DNA from: Seiridium cupressi
Taxonomy: Eukaryota > Ascomycota > Sordariomycetes > Amphisphaeriales > Sporocadaceae
Direction of reading: 5' to 3'
DNA: 64,000 bases
Assembly (NCBI GenBank): GCA_036674765.1
Contig: JARVKI010000137.1
Span: 21,265 to 85,264 of the forward strand
Each line of letters opens with the position of its first letter. Positions within the stretch are counted from its first letter, which is position 1. A program made the translations under genes and the position numbers. Below, piece after piece: positions 45,806 through 57,220 of this stretch. The notes under the pieces are model-generated. The model had not been told where the DNA came from. It searched no databases and worked only from the letters and a program-made list of their open reading frames with translations.

Positions 45806-47596
45806 GATGGGCTTTTGTTGGTGAGATGAGACTTGTCGATAATGTTTGCTTGATATTTATCTACAGGTGAGCCAGGACAAGAGCAAACCCAAAGTATTTA
45901 TATAAATGTCGAGTGGAAGTTCGATTGACGTGCTCGACATGTCCAGATTAAGTCTTCGTCAGATAGAGATCAAGGACAAGCAACTTTAGGCTCGAGCATA
46001 CTCTACGGCCCGTTTCGCGTCATATTTGACTTATCCAAAGTACTCTGTTCTTCATCAATTTTCCGCTCCAAACCTGTATGAGGCTCCGGGTTACCATTTC
46101 TTGGCTGTGGAATAGATTAATCGCCCCATCGCAGATATAGTTCGAGAAGCCAGATGCCGAAGCTATGAAAGGTTGCCGGTGGCGCCAGCCGAGGTGACGC
46201 TGCGCAGTTCCTCTCTCGTGGAAACATTATAGCTGCGACGGATTTCGATTAGGCAAATGAGTCCCACTGCTACACTGCGGAGCCAAGCAATCCGTCTTGC
46301 ATGACGAAACGTTAGGTTGTTGCATGCTTAGAGTGGCTTGCATCTGCTGGGACCTGACCGCAGGCATGGCTCCGAAGGTTCTGGGCCGTCGGCTCCGACA
46401 AGTCCCAATCTGGACAATTGCATTCCCACTTGTCGTTGGAAAGACTGGCATGTTCATAGTACCAATACTATACCACGGCACTTGATTGATGCAGATTGCG
46501 ACATGAAGATCGGCGCCGAGGCCTCGCTTAATCCGCAACATTGCAGGCCCGAAAAAGCTTGTTTAGTGGTTGCGGATAAATGGGGAAGTACCAGGCACTT
46601 GACCTACAACCCGATGCCCAGAACTGGTTGGATCGTCAGAATGATACCTTGTCACAAATTTCACCTGTTTGTCCAGAGAACTAGGTTATGCAGGTCCATC
46701 CATGCAAGGGCCATGGAATTTCCATGCCCATAAATCTTAATAGACCGAGTGTGTGTGGGTGGCAGCCCTCATGGCCGGCTGCCAATATGGCATTCCGCGA
46801 GGTTGATTTGTAATTCGAGCCGAATCGAGTTGCTTTCTCTTGTCTTGGCAGCCACTTCGGGTGTGATGACCACGAGAAAGGAAGACGCCGCGTGCAGTGC
46901 AAGTGCAGGCCATGTTTAGAGCTTATACACCCCAAGACAATGGCCTGCATTATACTGCCATGAAGTATACCTAATCAACGTGTGTATATCCTCACTGGTG
47001 ATTGCACGATTTCGCATCGATCAGCTAATATTGCTTCCCTCTTGCGTGAGCTCGCCACGCTTCCATTTTCAGGGGTGATGGCTTTACCCGGGGCTTGGAA
47101 CAATGACCCGGACGCGCGTACGTACCTGCACACTATAGTCTAGCATACCCGAGAAAATCCAGCCCCGAGATAGGCAAGATGCCGTCATTGGAATGGATTT
47201 GACGATCTTATTAACAGGTATCAGTGATGTCTAACGGAGGCCTCGTTGGCTCGTCTAGGAGATAGTAACGAACCGTAATCTAAGCTGTCATAATGACGCG
47301 GGAATTTTCTCAAGGCGAGGAGTGTCTATGAGTCTAGCAATGATGTGGTTTGATTAGAGCAGCTGTGACGGTGTAAACATCGAAACAGACGCCATGGACC
47401 ACCTGCTGTTAGTTCACAGCTCAGCAACTTACATATCTTGTCTCGAAAGTAACGTCTAGTTTCTTGGCCGAATATAATTATGAAGTTGAGACTCGTAAGC
47501 AAGCACTTTGATCTTATTAACGCATCCTTAAACATCGTGGGAACATACAAATTACTCATTTGAGCTTCTTGCAGTAAATATCACAATACTATATGT
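45806..47596. other. intergenic
   Basis: 1.8 kb between the second repeat gene and the NmrA-like gene. Apart from the TATA-like site near 45.9 kb, no coding exon, tRNA or transposon was recognised. Confidence 0.45.
45895..45908 (-). promoter_or_regulatory. TATA-like box for the second repeat gene
   Basis: An AT-only stretch (tatttatataaat read on the plus strand) about 90-100 bases before the ATG at 45805, suitably placed for a core promoter. Confidence 0.4.
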
Positions 47597-48591
47597 CTAT
47601 TTCTTGGCGAAATCACTCTCTTCCTTCAACCACTGCTCCAACGTAAGCAACTGCGGATAATCTGCTTGCCTCTGCTTGATGCTGGCCTTGTATCCCTCGT
47701 CGGCAAACCAGCCAATCATCAATCTCAACTCTGTGACCATGTAGGTCAAGAAGCTGCCCAGGAACCAGAACGCCATGGGAACTGGGCTACCTGTGGCCTT
47801 CTCGAATGCGCTGTTCATTTGGTCTACTGTAAGCTCATCCCCCGCCAGTCCCTTGTGATATCAAAGTCAGCCACTCAAAAGCCTCAAGAACATTTCGAGA
47901 GGATCCTACTTACGACGGCGCGCTTGGACCAATCTTCAGGGTTGTCGAAGGCCTTGGCAGCGAAAACTCCGATATCCTTACAAGCGATCCACTGCGTCGA
48001 TTTACCTTGGAGCCAGTTGTTCATGGCGGCCAGGAAGACTTTCGTTGGCATGCCCGGGGCGAGGTTGTCCATGAAAGCGACCGGTCGCAGGATGGTCCAG
48101 CTCATCTGCTGTCCACCTTGGCTCTTGGAGGTGACATCTCTCAGGTAATTCTCGATGTGATACTTGCTCTGGAAATGCGGGATTGGGGTCGGGTTGCTCC
48201 AGGAGTGCTCATCGCCGCCTCGCTCGACACTGCTATAGACGAAGTGCCTTACACCCCGCTTCATGGACTCGTCGATGAGTGCTTTGCCTTGTGCAACCTC
48301 GCTGTCCATGGTCACACCCTTGCCCATGGAGATTTGGACCGAGTAGACACCCCAGATGGGCGTCGACTCGACTCGCTGGGCCTCGTCGAAGAGGGCAGGG
48401 CAATCATCAAGGTCACCTTGCACGATCTTGATGGAAGGGGACTTCTGTGCCAACTTCTTGGCACCGCCTCCCGTCGCATTGCGGGTCACGGCCAGAATTG
48501 TGAATTTGCTGGAATTGAGCTTGAGGAGCGCGTCTATGACGGCACCACCTTGCTTTCCGGTGGCACCAGTAATGAGGAAGACTTTCGACAT
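47597..48591 (-). CDS. NmrA-like NAD(P)-binding protein
   Basis: Atypical short-chain dehydrogenase of the NmrA/HSCARG group, 310 residues. Exons: 47914-48591 and 47597-47851, with a 62-nt intron (GTAAGT, CTGAC, acceptor ACAAG). The N-terminal Rossmann motif is FLITGATGKQGGAV. The segment YSSVERGG has a Tyr but lacks the YxxxK of classical dehydrogenases, so it may be a redox or nucleotide sensor, or an isomerase/reductase-like enzyme. Other family features are LRPVAFMDN and IACKDIGVFAAKAF. No signal peptide, so cytosolic. Divergent from the NTF2-like gene across 512 bp and at the edge of the group of oxidative enzymes. NmrA-like genes are frequent in fungal biosynthetic clusters, but this alone does not define one. 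Confidence 0.92.
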
Positions 48592-49103
48592 GGTGTTATT
48601 GTCGTGTGGAGAAATAATGCGATACGAAATATTATATTGTCGTCAAGATGAGGACTGAATGACTCCAAAGAACAGATAGATTCTATTTCCAGATATGTTC
48701 TTGTCGAGTTTGATACGGTTCTCTGCATCACATGTTGACACTACTCGTCTCCGGACATGGGCGAACCCGCATGTGGGGAGACGGACTACGTTGGACAAAC
48801 TTTGTCCAACCTGCAGTGCGCAAGGAGGGCAGTCGTCCATCGGAACCCCGAGCATCGAATCAATCGAACGGTGGCGCTAGCAGCTCACCACTATGCTGGC
48901 AAAGCAATTCAATGAGCAATGTCCGGCACGGACTCGTATATCAAGCTCAGATGGCTATAGCAACTTTGCGTGTCCGCGCACCTAGACCATCCCGGTTGTC
49001 CACTGATTCTTCGGACACTCGTCGTCCAATCCTTCAGAAACCTGCCATAGTTTCACACTCATCGTTCATTATCGTATACTCCATTATTGACCAATCCTGC
49101 ACC
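48592..49103. other. divergent promoter region
   Basis: 512 bp between the outward-facing NmrA-like and NTF2-like genes. An in-frame extension of the latter into this region is open but lacks any conserved content. Confidence 0.5.
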
Positions 49104-49664
49104 ATGGCGCCCAAACGGAGCACACGCATGCAAACCGTCGACAAGCTGCTCGACGGCTACGGGAGCCTCTCGGTACCGACACTCCTCGAGCCCCTAGCCG
49201 AGGACTTCCAACACCATGTGCTGCCCGAAAGCTTGGAGATGCCGTCGCGCGACAAGGAGGGATTCGCACAGCACGCGGCGGGGGTCTTCGGGATTTTTGA
49301 CAAGTTCCAGATGGTGCCGATAACGACGTGGGAGGACAAGGAGCACAACGCCGTGGCGGTGCACGCGAGCATGCAGGGCACCATGAAGCGCGGCGCTAGC
49401 GAGTGGCGCAACGAGTGCGTGATGATGGTCCGGCTCTCGGCGGACGGCCACAAGGTTCTGGAGATCACCGAGTTCGTCGACAGCGCCAAGGCCCAGCAGA
49501 TGCGCCAGAAGCATGCCCCCGAGGTCTTCAGCGGTGCCGGGGCAGCATCCTGGGGGTGGCTCGCCAACCTCGTCCCTAGCTTCACGCAGGCCGCGGCTGT
49601 CTGCGTCCTATACCAAGTCACACTGATCGTGGCTTTGCGCCTCGCCAAATCGGCAAAGACATGA
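49104..49664 (+). CDS. NTF2/SnoaL-like protein with C-terminal hydrophobic tail
   Basis: Small alpha+beta barrel protein of the SnoaL/ketosteroid-isomerase-like type, 186 residues, one exon. The ATG at 49104 is in a strong context (GCACCATGGC); the open frame continues upstream to 48732 but with non-conserved sequence. The core runs from LDGYGSLSVPTLLEPLAEDF through VAVHASMQGTMKRG to VLEITEFVDSAKAQQ, the usual NTF2-like order of helices then strands. The last 25 residues (VCVLYQVTLIVALRLAKSA) are hydrophobic and end basic, like a tail anchor to an internal membrane. Members of this fold can be cyclases, dehydratases or non-catalytic. I cannot tell which. It sits next to the NmrA-like gene and the DUF1772 gene. 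Confidence 0.85.
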   Translation: MAPKRSTRMQTVDKLLDGYGSLSVPTLLEPLAEDFQHHVLPESLEMPSRDKEGFAQHAAGVFGIFDKFQMVPITTWEDKEHNAVAVHASMQGTMKRGASEWRNECVMMVRLSADGHKVLEITEFVDSAKAQQMRQKHAPEVFSGAGAASWGWLANLVPSFTQAAAVCVLYQVTLIVALRLAKSAKT

Positions 49665-50141
49665 GCGAATAGGAGGTCGAGGCGCGGTTCCATTTTTGAT
49701 TGGATATGAGAAGTCCCAGCGGAATAGTTTTTCTTTGTCTAAGACATACGTTTAATCGGAGACGGGACCACTATGGGATGCAACACAATCTCCAATCGTG
49801 GAGTTAATTTATGCAGTGTAGAAACAATGTGTATATAATAATTGCCGAACTTAATCCAATGCTTTTTCAGAGCGTTGATCGTGTATGTCGTCGGTCCATC
49901 AGTTCTATGGCGAATATACTTAGTGTTCCGTGAGTGAACGGTGTATAAGTTGGCTAGAAACAGCCAGATCCACTGAGGAGAAGAGTGATGATATTATCTA
50001 TTACCCTAACATAAACTTGGCTTATTCCATCAATATCAATATCTAATAACAGCTAGTGCTTCATATCTTACCATCCACCATCTCAAACCGACCCTCCCGC
50101 CACTGAATCTCTCCCTGTCGTCCTGATCAGTTCACTGTCGC
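49665..50141. other. convergent intergenic region
   Basis: 3' flanks of the NTF2-like and DUF1772 genes. AT-rich; nothing else seen. Confidence 0.5.
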
Positions 50142-50678
50142 TTACAGCGAAACCAAAGTCTGCCAAAACGCAACCGACCCAGCCACCGCCGGCATGATCA
50201 ATCTCACAGTATTATACTTGATCCACTTCCGTGCATAGCTCTCCGCCTTGGCCGCCTCGACGCCGGGGCCCTTGGGCTCCTTGAGCGCGTCGATCTTGAC
50301 GTTGATGGGCTGCATGTTGGCGGCCGAGTGCACGACGGTGACCAAATGGCACGCGGCCGCGAGCGCGTACAGCCTCCAGTCGCCGAGGCGGTAGCTTGTC
50401 GACGGCGAGGCCGAGGCTGCGCAGTAGGCCGTGTAGCCGTAGCCCAGGATGCCAAAGGTGCTGATGGGCCGGAAGAAGACGTTGCCCACGGCCCAGAAGA
50501 CGGGCCACTGCCGACCCAGCAGCCGCACGCGCGCCAAGTGGTCCGGCGAGCTCGGCGGCGGGAAGTCGACCAGCAGCGCCGGCACGCCCATGAAGGACTG
50601 CGTGATGGCGTTGCCCAGCAGGATAAAGGAGAAGGCGATGGTGGTGCCGACAACAGCTTCGGGGGCGAGGGAAACCAT
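50142..50678 (-). CDS. DUF1772 membrane protein, anthrone-oxygenase-like
   Basis: Small integral membrane protein of 178 residues, single exon, start in good context (CACAATGGT). It starts MVSLAPEAVVGTTIAFSFILLGN; hydrophobic helices lie at about 8-34, 62-88, 104-123 and 155-176. The segment HSAANMQPINVKIDALKEP contains the PxNxKI-like block of the DUF1772 family. Some family members act as cofactor-free anthrone oxygenases in fungal aromatic polyketide pathways (HypC, TpcL and GedH type); others have no known role. The domain order and size fit, but I cannot say that this protein oxidises an anthrone, because no polyketide synthase lies in the window. The P450 gene is 0.9 kb upstream on the same strand. 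Confidence 0.85.
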   Translation of the reverse strand: MVSLAPEAVVGTTIAFSFILLGNAITQSFMGVPALLVDFPPPSSPDHLARVRLLGRQWPVFWAVGNVFFRPISTFGILGYGYTAYCAASASPSTSYRLGDWRLYALAAACHLVTVVHSAANMQPINVKIDALKEPKGPGVEAAKAESYARKWIKYNTVRLIMPAVAGSVAFWQTLVSL

Positions 50679-51565
50679 TGTGAGTAGCTTTTTTTCTTAG
50701 TGAGTGAGAATGAGTATAAGAAATTGGCGATGTATTTTGCCTCGATAATAAAAAATGTGAGCTGAATGACGATGATCGCGAGTAGAAAAATGCGTGCTTG
50801 TGCTGCGAATGCGTGGTGTCGCACTTTCCAACCTGATATCTTGAAGCAAATATAGTGGACGTGTCTGCCCTGTCGATAAGCCATCAGACGAGGGGACGGA
50901 GGTTGTCGGGGGCCCAATCAGGCCACTCTCGGCTACCCATGTAAGACTCGGAGTCCTGGACCTGCCTTAGCGCGCCACATTCCATCTATAAGGATCTGCC
51001 CGACTAAACCTTGTGAGACATTGGCTATTAGCGCGCCGGAACGGACGACCGTTGGGGAAGCCGGGCTAGTTCAAAGTTGGCAGTATGGTCAGGAACAGCA
51101 CCGTTAATGGAATGATCTGACGAGATCGTTTCATTCCTTTAGTCTATACGTCATGACTTGCTAGACCTGGTGGTCGCCCTGGGGGGTGGGGGCTCTTCCA
51201 GTCCGTTCCGGCACTGAGCCTGTTCCGGTGATGTGCATGATAACTTTCGGAATGGATACAATTCATTTCTGAGCAGAGGTATCCTAATCAATAGAGCCAC
51301 ATGTTCCAAATAATGAAATATTTTTGGGGTTTCGATAACGCTTCATGAAGAATATTTTCGTTTTAATGTGTGTTACAAGAAAGAGGCGGATCATGGCATG
51401 CCTTCGATATAAACATGGTATTAGCTACAATAGATATAAAATGCCCTAAATGCAAGTCCTCTCGTGACTCCATGAGATGACCCAATCAAAAAAAGTCCAT
51501 ATCCCAACGCGTAGAGGCGTAATATCAAACACAGACATCTCACACAGACATCTCACACAGACATC
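50679..51565. other. intergenic
   Basis: Upstream of the DUF1772 gene and downstream of the P450. Contains the short tandem repeat at its P450 end; otherwise nothing recognised. Confidence 0.5.
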
Positions 51566-51569
51566 TCAA
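51531..51569. repeat. 13-bp tandem repeat, three copies
   Basis: Three head-to-tail copies of acagacatctcac, the last slightly altered, at the 3' end of the P450 gene. The third copy overlaps its stop codon. Confidence 0.85.
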
Positions 51570-53438
51570 TCCATGAGTGAGGCATGGCCCGTCTCCACTG
51601 TCTTGACCCAATGCGACATCTTCTCCTGCTTCTCCGAGACAACGACTTGAGGCTTTCCGACTGCCTTCTCATTGACCATCTCCACGACGGTGGCGGTCTC
51701 AATCTCAGACTTTTCGTCGACCACGGCAGTCTGGGCCAGGAAATCTGCTCGCTCCTTGAGGTCGCGAGCCTCCGACTCGGCCCAGAGGCGAAGCGCCTCC
51801 TTCTTCCTCTCCTCGCTCCTGGGCTCAAAGGCCATTTGGAATGGGTCGGGCTTGATGATGAGAAGCGAGTTGGACTTGTCAAGCGGGACAGGAAGGTTCT
51901 GTCCCGTGGTGGGATCTACCTTCTGCTTCATGTTGAAACACCACGCCAAGGCACCGCACGCGACAATCAGCTCGTCTTGAGTTAGGGTCATGCCGAGGCA
52001 TTGGCGCTGTCCCCAGCCGAAAGAAGACATGCCCTTGATAGTAGGGAATTGCGTGAGAGGCTCTTGGTACGTGGGCCAGCCAGGTTCAAGCCAGCGCTCA
52101 GGGCGGAAGTTCTCTGGGTCGGGATACTTGACTGGGCTGCGAACGAAGGCCCTGGTAAATGTTAGAGATAGACGTAATTGCATGTCTCAATTTGGGAAAA
52201 CTCACCAGTCCAACGGCAAAATGCGTGTGCCCTTGGGCAAGAAGTAGCCTTCATAGACATCGTCTTGCTCCATCTCATGAGCGACACCAGTCGGAACGTT
52301 CGGCTTCCACCTCATAGTCTCCTTGATGCAAGCGCGCAGGATTGGCAACTTCGGCATATCCGCAATAGTCGGGAGCTTGCCCTCACATTTCTCGTCAATT
52401 TCATTCTGCACGCGTGCCTGCCACTCAGGGTGATGGACCATGGACACCAGGAAGTACGATAGCGGGCCAGCGACTGTAAAGATGCCGACGAGGGCAAGCA
52501 TACCGAGAGAGGATGAACTCTCGTAGTCACCAGACAGTACGTTCTTCTTCTCCATTTTCTCGAGATATTGCCTTGTCCAGCACGGCCTCTGCTGGCCCGC
52601 CTCAATCTTCTTCCTCGTCGTGAGTAGTCTTTCCATCCACCATGCCTGCTGTTCGTCGTGGCGCTTTCGCTCCGCGCGAAGCCAGGGATTGAGGTGCCAA
52701 GGTAGGTGCCAGAGGGGTGTCAAGACATTCGTGAGAGGGCCGGCGGGCGACATTTGAGTGAGGAGGCCCCAGGCGCTCTTGGTACAGTACTCGCTGAGGC
52801 TTGGGTCGTCCCAGGTGAGGGTGCACATGACCTTGGAGGCCATATCTTCGAGGGAGAATTGGAAGCCGTCGGGGTTCTCAATCAGCCTAGCGAGCCACCG
52901 CTTAGCCTCGTGGTTCATGACACCATAGTAATGTGCGTTGCTTGCTTCGGTCAGATAGGCGTGTTGAAGCTTGCGTTGGCGAGCCCAGTATTCTGATGCC
53001 CAGTTAGCAGACAGGTCCAGTATCGCAAATCTATAGCGTGCTCCACTCACGATTCCTGCCCATGAGAGGAAGATACTCCATAGACCCATGGCTACTCTTG
53101 GAGTCGAAGAGTGATCTGATGACGGGACGATCTGAGTTGTGCTTGGCCTTCTTCACCAGAAGATCTTCGATGACCCTCTCCTCCGACACAACGAGAAACT
53201 TAGCACCCAGCATATCCGTCATGTAGAAGCCCTTCTCGCCAGAATACTTCTCCGACCACTCCTTGAATTTGAGCCACATGAAGTCGATGGGCAAGTCGTG
53301 GATTCGCCCAATGAAAGGCACCTGCATTGGGCCTATGGGGTATCTCGGATCATTCTTCTCCTTATAGGACTGGTAAGCCTTGAAGACGACAAAGCCTATC
53401 AAGACCAAACCCAGGACGACTTGCGTGAGTAACTGCAT
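51566..53438 (-). CDS. cytochrome P450 monooxygenase
   Basis: Haem-thiolate oxygenase, 586 residues, three exons: 53051-53438, 52206-52992 and 51566-52151, with introns of 58 and 54 nt. An N-terminal hydrophobic anchor (MQLLTQVVLGLVLIGFVVF) places it on the ER membrane; the Pro-rich hinge is YPIGPMQVPFIG. The K-helix is KETMR, the PERF-type region is ENFRPERW, and the haem loop FGWGQRQCLGM carries the Cys ligand. The I-helix reads GIFTVAGPLSYFL, so the usual AGxDT acid-alcohol pair is replaced by AGPLS. The C-terminus runs about 75 residues beyond the normal end as a charged Glu/Lys-rich tail. Start chosen just before the anchor; an in-frame ATG at 53597 would add an unlikely 53 residues. Substrate unknown. 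Confidence 0.92.
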
Positions 53439-55316
53439 CTTGATGCTGTGATGGCAGGTGATACCATAACACGCATGTGTGACTAGTAAGAACAGGTTTC
53501 GAGAAAGAGAGAACAAGAGCCACGATGAACTGGTTATAGTTTTACGGGAAGGGATATATGGAAACAGGCAGCGGGAAATCTTGGGGTGATGAGACACAAA
53601 TACAATATGAATCAGAACGGCAATGAGAGTTCAGGAAGCGATACCTATTTTGGGAAATCAGTTTATCAGCGATCGGTCAAGCCAAACTAGAGTTAGATCT
53701 ATGCAAGGGGTAGCCATGAAAGACTCAAGTGTTAGCATCACCAGCACGGTCTGGTTCTCGAAGATCTTAGTGGAAACGAGGCAGCAAGGAGCCTTGCTGT
53801 GCATGAGGGCTCCAGACCTGCTGGATACAGGGTGGTAGCACTCGCCGAGAGTTGCATGGGGGTGGTCAGAGTCGATCATGCCCGCAGCGGATTTTGGCCA
53901 ATTATTGGCCACATTGACAGGACATACTTTGGACAGGATATCTGGTGGCCATGCTGAGACCTAATCGATCCGGGGCTTACGCCTGATGTGAGGCTGAAGT
54001 GCCACGGCTAGAGTAAAATCTAATTCGTGAGCCGCTGCCTTGCAACTCTGAGCCGGGAACGTTTTCACATGGCAGGATCTCGACGACGCTGGTCTGAAGG
54101 AGCTGTGAGGCTGATGTTACTCTTGGCACTAACGAAGCGAGAACGGCAGATTAGGTCTTGGTGACAGGCTGGAGTGCCTCATAGTCCCAGGATGCTCGGA
54201 GATCCGATCCTTTCATATCATCATGACTTTGTTCTTTCCGTGGACCAGCTGCTAGGGGTGGGTTCGATGTGCGATATTCTCCTCCTGGCCAAGAAATAAT
54301 GCAGTTGGTGCTAGGAGCCGCCCTAGTTTGAGCGCTGCATGTGTGTCTTCGATATCCCGAATACCAGCCGTCTGCCGTGTGCATCTGTGGAAACGTGGGC
54401 AAGCATCTCACGCGCGTGGATTATTGATGAGTCATGACGTGATACTTGCTTTTCATCCCGAGTCGCACAGATTATCTTGGATATGCAGGGTGTTTGGGGG
54501 GTTGCATGTGAGGAACTGCTGTGTAGTTGAGCAGGGCATGCAGAGCGATAAACGGTTCGCCGAGGACGTGCTGCAAGAAAGTTTAACACGGGCGATCCAG
54601 GCAAGTCTGGGTTGCAATTGTGCTTGGAAGAGTGCCGACAGCTTCCGCCGTCTCAATATCCATGACAGAGTTTTGGCGAGTTGTGGTAGTGGAACCTTAA
54701 CATGAAGAATGAAGAGCACCACGGCAATCGTCCCCAGGAAGGTCGAAAGTCTTCGGGCATTCCTTTTTTTTTGTGCTACAATTTAGGCGAGTTACCCCTG
54801 CAGACATGTTTGCTAGTGTGTGTGCACTGGTCGAGAAATGCATAATGCACTGGCTCATTGCAAATGGTGACGAGCACACCCATGGCTCTTTTCGTATAGG
54901 AGTGGGTGGGAGCGGAAGTGGGGCACGGCTTACCTTTAGTCCTTTACATAGTCGATCACTCTGGGCGCATTTAGATCGCAAGATTCCCTGGAGGCTGTCT
55001 TTGAGGCTTCGGCACCGAGTGGGCCCCCGTTGGGGATTCCCGTCCGTCGTTCGATGCGTGGTGCGTCCAGCCTTCCGGAGTAGATGTCTCGGGCCTTGTG
55101 ACAGGACCCGAAGCCGCGAAATGGCGATGCCGAATCCTTTCTTGAAGTTATATGAGGCCCACGGAAACTGCTTGACTTGTCTGCCGGAGACCAGTATTGT
55201 TATTATTATTACTATTAACTCAACGATCAAAGACGTTATATCTGAATCCGGTTGATCACTGCAAAGACAGCCGGCATAGCGATTGGCATCTCCTTGGATT
55301 TGGAACAACAGCAAAC
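53439..55316. other. divergent intergenic region
   Basis: 1.9 kb between the outward-facing P450 and FAD-monooxygenase genes. Open frames here have no domain content. A long AT-rich repeat of TTATTATTA type lies at about 55198-55212. Confidence 0.45.
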
Positions 55317-57015
55317 ATGGGATCCCTCGGCGTATCACTGGACTCGAAACCGGTGGGCTCATACCCGCCGAGCGGCATTGACGTACTCATCGTCGGCACT
55401 GGTTTAGCTGGTCTGACCGCTGCCATCGAATGTGTTCGCAAAGGGCACAATGTCCGTATTCTCGAGCGCAACCAGACCATCAACACTGCTGGTAAGTAAT
55501 GTCGCATAGGCTGGTTCCTCGAGCGGAACTGTTAACGCTATACTTCAAGGTGATATGTACTTCATGGGTCTCTCTGCCACGCGTTTCTTCAAGCACTGGC
55601 CTGAGCTCTCAGAGGAATACGATTCGATCTCTCTGCACAATGCATGGATCGAGACGTTCAAGCATGACGGCGAGCGTATGATTCCACCGGCCAAGGTGGC
55701 GGATCGCCTGCGTGCTCAAGGGCTGGACCCCAGCACACCCCCCGGCACATTCCAGATGCGGCCGCTCGTGTACAAGATGTTTGTGCGACAGGTGGAGAAG
55801 CTAGGCGTCCAGGTCCAGTTCGGTACCAAGATTGTGGACTATCACGAAGATGAAAGCCTAGGAAAGTCGTATGCCATCAGCGATAGAGGCGAGAAATTCG
55901 AGGCGGATGTTATCATTGCCGCGGATGGTATGTCAGAACATCCACATTGCCCCGTACAGGATCTAACCGTGAGCAGGTGTCGGCTCAAAGAGCCAAAAGC
56001 TTGTTGGTGGTCAAGTGCGAGCAATGAGCTCCGGAAGAGCCATGTGGCGCGCCGCTTTCCCACGTGAGGTTCTTGACAAGAACCCTGAGGTGAAGGAATT
56101 CTTCAAGTTGGTCGGGCCAAATGACAGTGAGCCGATCATTCGGACATGGCTTGGGTGAGTCGATTTCCAGGAGCCATTTTCCCTCGATATCATGACTAAT
56201 GTCAGCTTGAAGTCCCGGAACATACGCCATGACTCTGTCCCGACCGGACACCATGATCTGGATCATGAACCACGATGTAAGTAGCGCTTCCTAGCAGGAA
56301 TTTCCACAACATTCTAACCTTAATACAGGTCACTGGTTCAGAAGAGGAGAACTGGAACAACACCATCGAAGCCGACGAGGTGCTACAGAACATGGATAAG
56401 GGTGTCGGTCCTAAGCCATGGGCCCCCATGTTCAAGGAGCTCGTCAAACTGACCCCATCAAATACCATCATCAACTTTGAGCTCTTCTGGCGCAACCCGC
56501 AGCCGTCTTGGGCCTCGCCAGGCGGTCGCTTGGTCCAGATTGGCGATGCTGCACACTCTTTCCTCCCAGCCTCCAGCAACGGTGCTACACAAGCCATCGA
56601 AGATTCGGTCTCGATAGCATCCTGCCTGCAGCTGGGTGGCAAGGAGAACATTGCGCAGTCAGTCCGTGCACACGTTCGCTTCCGATTCACGCGTGTCTCC
56701 TGCGCTCAGAAGTTGGGCTTCTCGAACGCTGAGTTGCTGCAGGATACAGACTGGAGCAAGGTCAAGCTTGATCCCAGGAGGGCTCAGCCCAAGCTACCCA
56801 GCTGGGTCTGGAGCCATGATCCTGAGAAGTATGCTTATGAGAACTACAACAAGGTACTCGAAAGCATGAGAAAGGGAATACCCTTCTCCGAGGATGACAG
56901 CATCCCACCCAACTACCCCCCTGGCTACAAGTACGAGCCATGGAGCATCGACCAGATTATGGATGATGTGAGAAATGGCAGGCCTGTCAATGTCGGCCCA
57001 GGCAACTGGGATTAG
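55317..57015 (+). CDS. FAD-dependent aromatic-type monooxygenase
   Basis: Class A flavoprotein monooxygenase (NAD(P)H- and O2-using hydroxylase or epoxidase), 493 residues. Five exons: 55317-55491, 55550-55927, 55977-56154, 56213-56276 and 56329-57015; introns of 58, 49, 58 and 52 nt. The Rossmann FAD motif is [16 protein letters not shown] with an acidic end to the next strand (RILER). The DG motif ([11 protein letters not shown]) is formed across the second splice, and the second FAD motif is [21 protein letters not shown]-terminal extension ends [13 protein letters not shown] and GYKYEPW, as in fungal secondary-metabolite hydroxylases. No signal peptide. Divergent from the P450 and probably part of the same functional group. 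Product unknown. Confidence 0.93.
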
Positions 57016-57220
57016 ATGTCTCTAATAATCAGTGGGAAGTCAGCCTGCAATGAACGCTTATCACTAGTTCAACCTCAATATTTACTCTCTGGGAAATGTC
57101 AGTCTAGAGAAGGAACTAATAGAAATGTCATGATAGCGAGTAATTTGTCCCTATTAGTATATTAAAAATATGTTCATATGTTGAAATGCAATTCTAATGC
57201 GGCCTGTCCTCTTCTAAGGA

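Noticed and set aside
48732..49103. N-terminal extension of the NTF2-like protein
   Set aside because: Open but low-complexity and non-conserved; the ATG at 49104 has the best context and begins just before the recognisable fold.
50204..50917. 237-codon minus frame overlapping the DUF1772 gene
   Set aside because: Ser/Pro/Arg-rich shadow in another frame of the GC-rich DUF1772 coding region.
54773..55255. 160-codon plus-strand frame upstream of the FAD monooxygenase
   Set aside because: No recognisable content and no splice connection to the enzyme, which has its own start at 55317.
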